From positions 1 to 44,475 of the forward strand of contig JASEHJ010000003.1 of NCBI GenBank assembly GCA_030018905.1: a stretch of 44,475 nt of DNA, read 5' to 3'. Source of the DNA: a bacterium. GTDB taxonomy: Bacteria; Sysuimicrobiota; Sysuimicrobiia; Sysuimicrobiales; Humicultoraceae. The stretch's first letter is position 1. Each line of letters starts with the position of its first letter. Shown here piece after piece: positions 41,506 through 44,475 of the stretch. The position numbers were made by a program, and so were the translations under genes. A model generated the notes under the pieces. It was not told the DNA's origin, made no database searches, and saw only the letters and a list, made by a program, of their open reading frames with translations.

Positions 41506-43569
41506 TTATGCGCGGACGGCAACCGGCAGGCGCGCGGCCAGGGCCGCGCATATCTCCTGCATCAATCCCTCGATCTCCGCGCCGGTTAGCGTACGGTCCG
41601 GAGCGCGAAACGTCAGGGTGTAGGCCAGGTTGCGCGTCCCCGGAGCGAGCGGCGGGCCGGAGTAGGCATCGAACAACTCCACCGACTCCAGCAGTGCGCC
41701 GCCGGCCTCGACCAGCGCTCCCTGTACCGCCGCATGGGGCAGACGCAACGGTGCCACCAGGGCAACATCGCGCACCACAGCCGGATACCGCGGCACGCCC
41801 GTGAAGCTCGGCTGAAGCACCGCGCGGCTGAGCAGTACATCCAGATCCATCTCGCTCACGCAGGTGCGGCCCGGAAGATCTAACCGGGCGGCAACTTGGG
41901 GATGCAACTCGCCCATCACCCCAACCTCCACGCCGCCGATGCTGACGCGTCCACACCGTGCCGGGTGCATCCACGTGGGAGCGCCGGCCTCCACTGCCAG
42001 AGGTCCTGCTCGCAGCTCGCCGGAGAGGGTTTCCAACACGCCCTTGAGGTGCAGAAGCGTGACCTCGCGCAGGTCCCGGGCGTTTTCCCAGAACCCGGCC
42101 AACCACGCACCGCGCATTGCTATCGCCAGTGCGCGCCGCTCCCTCACCGCGCCGCCTTCAGCCCGGAATGTGCGGCCGATCTCAAACAGGTGGACCGCTC
42201 CCTGCCGACGAGCGACGTTAACCCGCACTGCCTCCAGCAGTCCCGGCAGCAGAGCGGTCCGCAGGTGGGTGTGGTCTTCCGTGAGGGGGTTGGAGATGGG
42301 CACGGCCAGGCGCCACGAATCGCCCTCCTCGATTCCTAACCGATCCAGCACGCGCGGGTGGATGAGCGACAGCGTCATCGCCTCGGTCAGGCCGGCACGC
42401 ACGAGCGCGTCGCGCGCCGCGCCCTCGGCCTCCAGTTTGACCGGGCGGCGTCCCTGCTGCATGACCTCGCACGGCATCATCTCTGGAATCCGGTCGTAGC
42501 CGTGGTGGCGGGCCACTTCCTCGACGAGATCTTCCTCGCGCTCCAGATCCCTTCGGCCGACCGGGGGCACGGCGAAGACCGATTCCCCCTCACGGCGCAC
42601 CTCGAGCCCGAGTCGGGTGAGGACGGCCACAACCTCACCAGGCGGTATCTCCACGCCCAGGACGCGACCCAGGCGGGGAAGCCGCAGCCTGATTAGAGGC
42701 CGGGGCACCGGCGCCGGATAAGCGTCCACCCCAAAGCTCAGGACCCGTCCTCCCGAGAGGCCGGCTATGAGCCCGGCGGCCCGGCGCGCCGCGCGGGCGA
42801 CCCCTTCGGGATCCACCCCGCGCTCGAACCGTGCGCTGGCCTCGGTCCGCAGGCCAATGCGGCGGCTGGTGCGGCGCACGCTGGAGGGAGCAAACGACGC
42901 CGCTTCCAGCAGCACCGTGCGGGTCTCCGGGCCGATCTCGGTCTCGGCACCGCCCATGATACCGGCCAGTGCGACGGGACGGCGGGCGTCCGCGATCACG
43001 AGCATGGCAGGATCGAGGGTGCGTCCCACGCCGTCCAGCGTTACCAGGTACTCGCCGGCAGCCGCCGATCGCACGATGATCCGGCGTCCTTCAAGCGAGT
43101 CGAGGTCAAATGCGTGCAGGGGTTGGCCCCATTCCAGCATCACGTAGTTCGTCGCGTCCACCACCGCGTTCACGGGCCGGATACCGGCCGCCTCCAGCCT
43201 GGCAGCTATGCCAGGAGGCGACGGACCGACCGTGATGCCCGTGATCACGTGGGCCACGTAGCGCGGGCACAGCGATGCGTCGGCGATCTCCACCGCGGCC
43301 ATGGAGGCGGCGGGCGGGTCAACCTCGTTGAGATCGTCGGCCGGCAGATGGACGTCGCCGCCACCCCAGGCCGCCAGCTCGCGGGCGATGCCTATCATGC
43401 TCAGCAGGTCCGGCCGGTTGGAGGCTATCTCGAGATCCAGCACCAGGTCTCCCCCGGCGCGCTCGACTCCCTCTACCCCGATGCCCAGCATGGGCAGGCG
43501 CTCAACCAGTGCCTCGCCGGACTCGGGCAACTCCACGTACTCTCTCAGCCACGACAGCGGGGCGCGCAT
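41506..43569 (-). CDS. pheT: Phenylalanyl-tRNA synthetase beta subunit, lacking the OB-fold tRNA_bind domain
   Basis: A 687-residue beta subunit. It opens in the usual way (RAPLSWLREYVELPE), but after GVEGVERAG (residues 32-39) it passes straight to DLVLDLEIASNRPDLLSMIG. The EMAP-II-like tRNA-binding domain of about 110 residues normally found there is absent, accounting for the shortfall from about 790-800. The B3/B4 editing region, B5 (DRIPEMMPCEV nearby), the synthetase-like core and the C-terminal FDX-ACB domain (from VPRYPAVVRDVALVAP) remain. The ATG directly follows the pheS stop. Confidence 0.94.
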   Translation of the reverse strand: MRAPLSWLREYVELPESGEALVERLPMLGIGVEGVERAGGDLVLDLEIASNRPDLLSMIGIARELAAWGGGDVHLPADDLNEVDPPAASMAAVEIADASLCPRYVAHVITGITVGPSPPGIAARLEAAGIRPVNAVVDATNYVMLEWGQPLHAFDLDSLEGRRIIVRSAAAGEYLVTLDGVGRTLDPAMLVIADARRPVALAGIMGGAETEIGPETRTVLLEAASFAPSSVRRTSRRIGLRTEASARFERGVDPEGVARAARRAAGLIAGLSGGRVLSFGVDAYPAPVPRPLIRLRLPRLGRVLGVEIPPGEVVAVLTRLGLEVRREGESVFAVPPVGRRDLEREEDLVEEVARHHGYDRIPEMMPCEVMQQGRRPVKLEAEGAARDALVRAGLTEAMTLSLIHPRVLDRLGIEEGDSWRLAVPISNPLTEDHTHLRTALLPGLLEAVRVNVARRQGAVHLFEIGRTFRAEGGAVRERRALAIAMRGAWLAGFWENARDLREVTLLHLKGVLETLSGELRAGPLAVEAGAPTWMHPARCGRVSIGGVEVGVMGELHPQVAARLDLPGRTCVSEMDLDVLLSRAVLQPSFTGVPRYPAVVRDVALVAPLRLPHAAVQGALVEAGGALLESVELFDAYSGPPLAPGTRNLAYTLTFRAPDRTLTGAEIEGLMQEICAALAARLPVAVRA

Positions 43570-44475
43570 CTAGAACTGCTCCAGCAGTCTGAGATCGTTC
43601 TCCCACAGCAGGCGGATGTCGGGGATCCCGTAGCGCACCATGGCCGGCCGGTCAACCCCCAGGCCGAACGCAAAGGCCGTGTACCTCTCTGGGTCAATCC
43701 CAGCCATCTCCAGCACACTGGGGTGGAACATGCCACACCCGCCCAGCTCCAGCCACCGTCCCCCGAACGACACCGCCAGTTCGGCGCTGGGTTCGGTGAA
43801 GGGGAAGTAGCTGGGCTGGAAACGCGTCTTGGTCTGGGGCCCGAACATCTCGCGCGCGAACGCGGCCAGCACGCCCTTGACGTTGGCGAACGTGATCGTC
43901 TCGCCGACCATGAACCCGTCCACCTGGTGGAACACCGGCATGTGAGTGGCGTCCACGGGGTCCCGGCGATAGCACCTCCCGCTGGTGACTATGCGCATCG
44001 GCGGAGTCCGTCCCACCATCACCCGTGCGTCCACGACGGTGGCGTGTGTGCGCAGCAGCAGCTCGTCGCCGAGATAGAAGGTATCCTGCGTGTCGCGGGC
44101 CGGGTGGTCGCGCGGCATGTTGAGCCGCCCGAAGTTGAATTCGTCGGTTTCCACTTCTGTTCCCTCGACCACCTCAAACCCGAGCCCGATGAAGATCCGC
44201 TCGACCTCGTCGAGCGTGCGCCGAAGCACGTGCCGGCGGCCCAGCGGCGCGCGCCGGCCGGGCAGCGACACGTCGAGCCGCTCGGCTGTCAGGCGGTCTG
44301 CCTCTTGGGTGGCGGCGAGCTCAGCCGCGCGGTCGTCGAACGCCGCCAGCAGTGTCTCCCGGGCGCTGTTGAGGCGCGCGCCCCGTGACGCGCGCTCAGA
44401 CCCGCTCAGGGCAGGGAGGCCCTTGAGCAGCGCGGCGATCTCGCCCCGGCGCCCCAACACGCGGCGTCGCACCGC
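43570..44475 (-). CDS. pheS: Phenylalanyl-tRNA synthetase alpha subunit (5' end off window)
   Basis: 301 codons up to the window edge; full-length PheS is about 340, so roughly 40 N-terminal residues are missing. The visible part begins in the coiled-coil arm (RRRVLGRRGEIAALLKGLP). Class II motif 2 is in TSGRCYRRDPVDATHMP, with NMPRDHPARDTQDTFY before it; motif 3 is in the C-terminal FAFGLGVDRPAMVRYGI. It pairs with the PheT beta subunit encoded immediately after. Confidence 0.96.
   Translation of the reverse strand, partial: AVRRRVLGRRGEIAALLKGLPALSGSERASRGARLNSARETLLAAFDDRAAELAATQEADRLTAERLDVSLPGRRAPLGRRHVLRRTLDEVERIFIGLGFEVVEGTEVETDEFNFGRLNMPRDHPARDTQDTFYLGDELLLRTHATVVDARVMVGRTPPMRIVTSGRCYRRDPVDATHMPVFHQVDGFMVGETITFANVKGVLAAFAREMFGPQTKTRFQPSYFPFTEPSAELAVSFGGRWLELGGCGMFHPSVLEMAGIDPERYTAFAFGLGVDRPAMVRYGIPDIRLLWENDLRLLEQF

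Overview
The window is GC-rich bacterial chromosome with dense, overlapping genes and frequent GTG and TTG starts. It suggests a Gram-positive-affiliated (Terrabacteria-type) lineage. SpoIID, MutS2, PolX, a BshB/BshC pair and the yebC-ruvCAB-queA / tgt-yajC neighbourhood resemble Bacillota. A System I cytochrome c maturation operon (CcmABCDEF) and the high GC fit deep, poorly cultured relatives; candidates such as Sysuimicrobiota/CSP1-3 come to mind. This placement is inference; no rRNA gene is present. There is no phage, insertion sequence or CRISPR array.

Layout. (1) 1-11999, minus strand: gdhA, tgt, yajC, an HD-domain protein, a family 2 glycosyltransferase, bshB-like, bshC-like, ccmA, B, C, D, E, F, a CcmI-like stub and a secreted carboxypeptidase-regulatory-like protein cut by the left edge. 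Most of these genes overlap by 1-22 nt and read as one transcription train. (2) 12142-12444, plus strand: an unrecognised 100-residue protein with its own promoter. (3) 12441-19860, minus: pbp1A, yebC, ruvC, ruvA, ruvB, spoIID, queA. (4) 19949-23625, minus: an extracellular solute-binding protein, an MttB-family methyltransferase without pyrrolysine and its corrinoid protein, preceded by a structured leader. (5) 23950-28090: a radical SAM enzyme, a convergent small membrane protein, a histidine phosphatase, tRNA-Ala(CGC), a small membrane protein, an SDR and a tandem-hotdog thioesterase. (6) 28153-30267, plus: a secreted phosphodiesterase-like enzyme and a membrane-anchored protein made of exact 23-residue repeats. 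(7) 30305-33593: a divergent arginase-fold protein, then chrB (apparently leaderless), a stand-alone ChrB C-terminal-domain protein and a beta-propeller, with no ChrA transporter. (8) 33623-44475, minus: tRNA-Ile(GAT), an M20 amidohydrolase, tyrS, mutS2, a 3-methyladenine glycosylase, polX, cvpA, pheT and pheS (cut by the right edge).

Functional themes are tRNA maturation and charging (tgt, queA, tyrS, pheST, two tRNAs), DNA repair and recombination (ruvABC, mutS2, polX, mpg), thiol and cytochrome c biogenesis (bsh, ccm), wall synthesis and remodelling (pbp1A, spoIID), and accessory metabolism (corrinoid methyltransferase, chromate/stress cluster). The best leads are the chrB-chrB'-propeller cluster facing an arginase homologue with a substituted metal ligand, the 23-residue repeat protein, a PheT lacking its N-terminal OB-fold tRNA-binding domain, and the orphan solute-binding protein coupled to an MttB/corrinoid pair.
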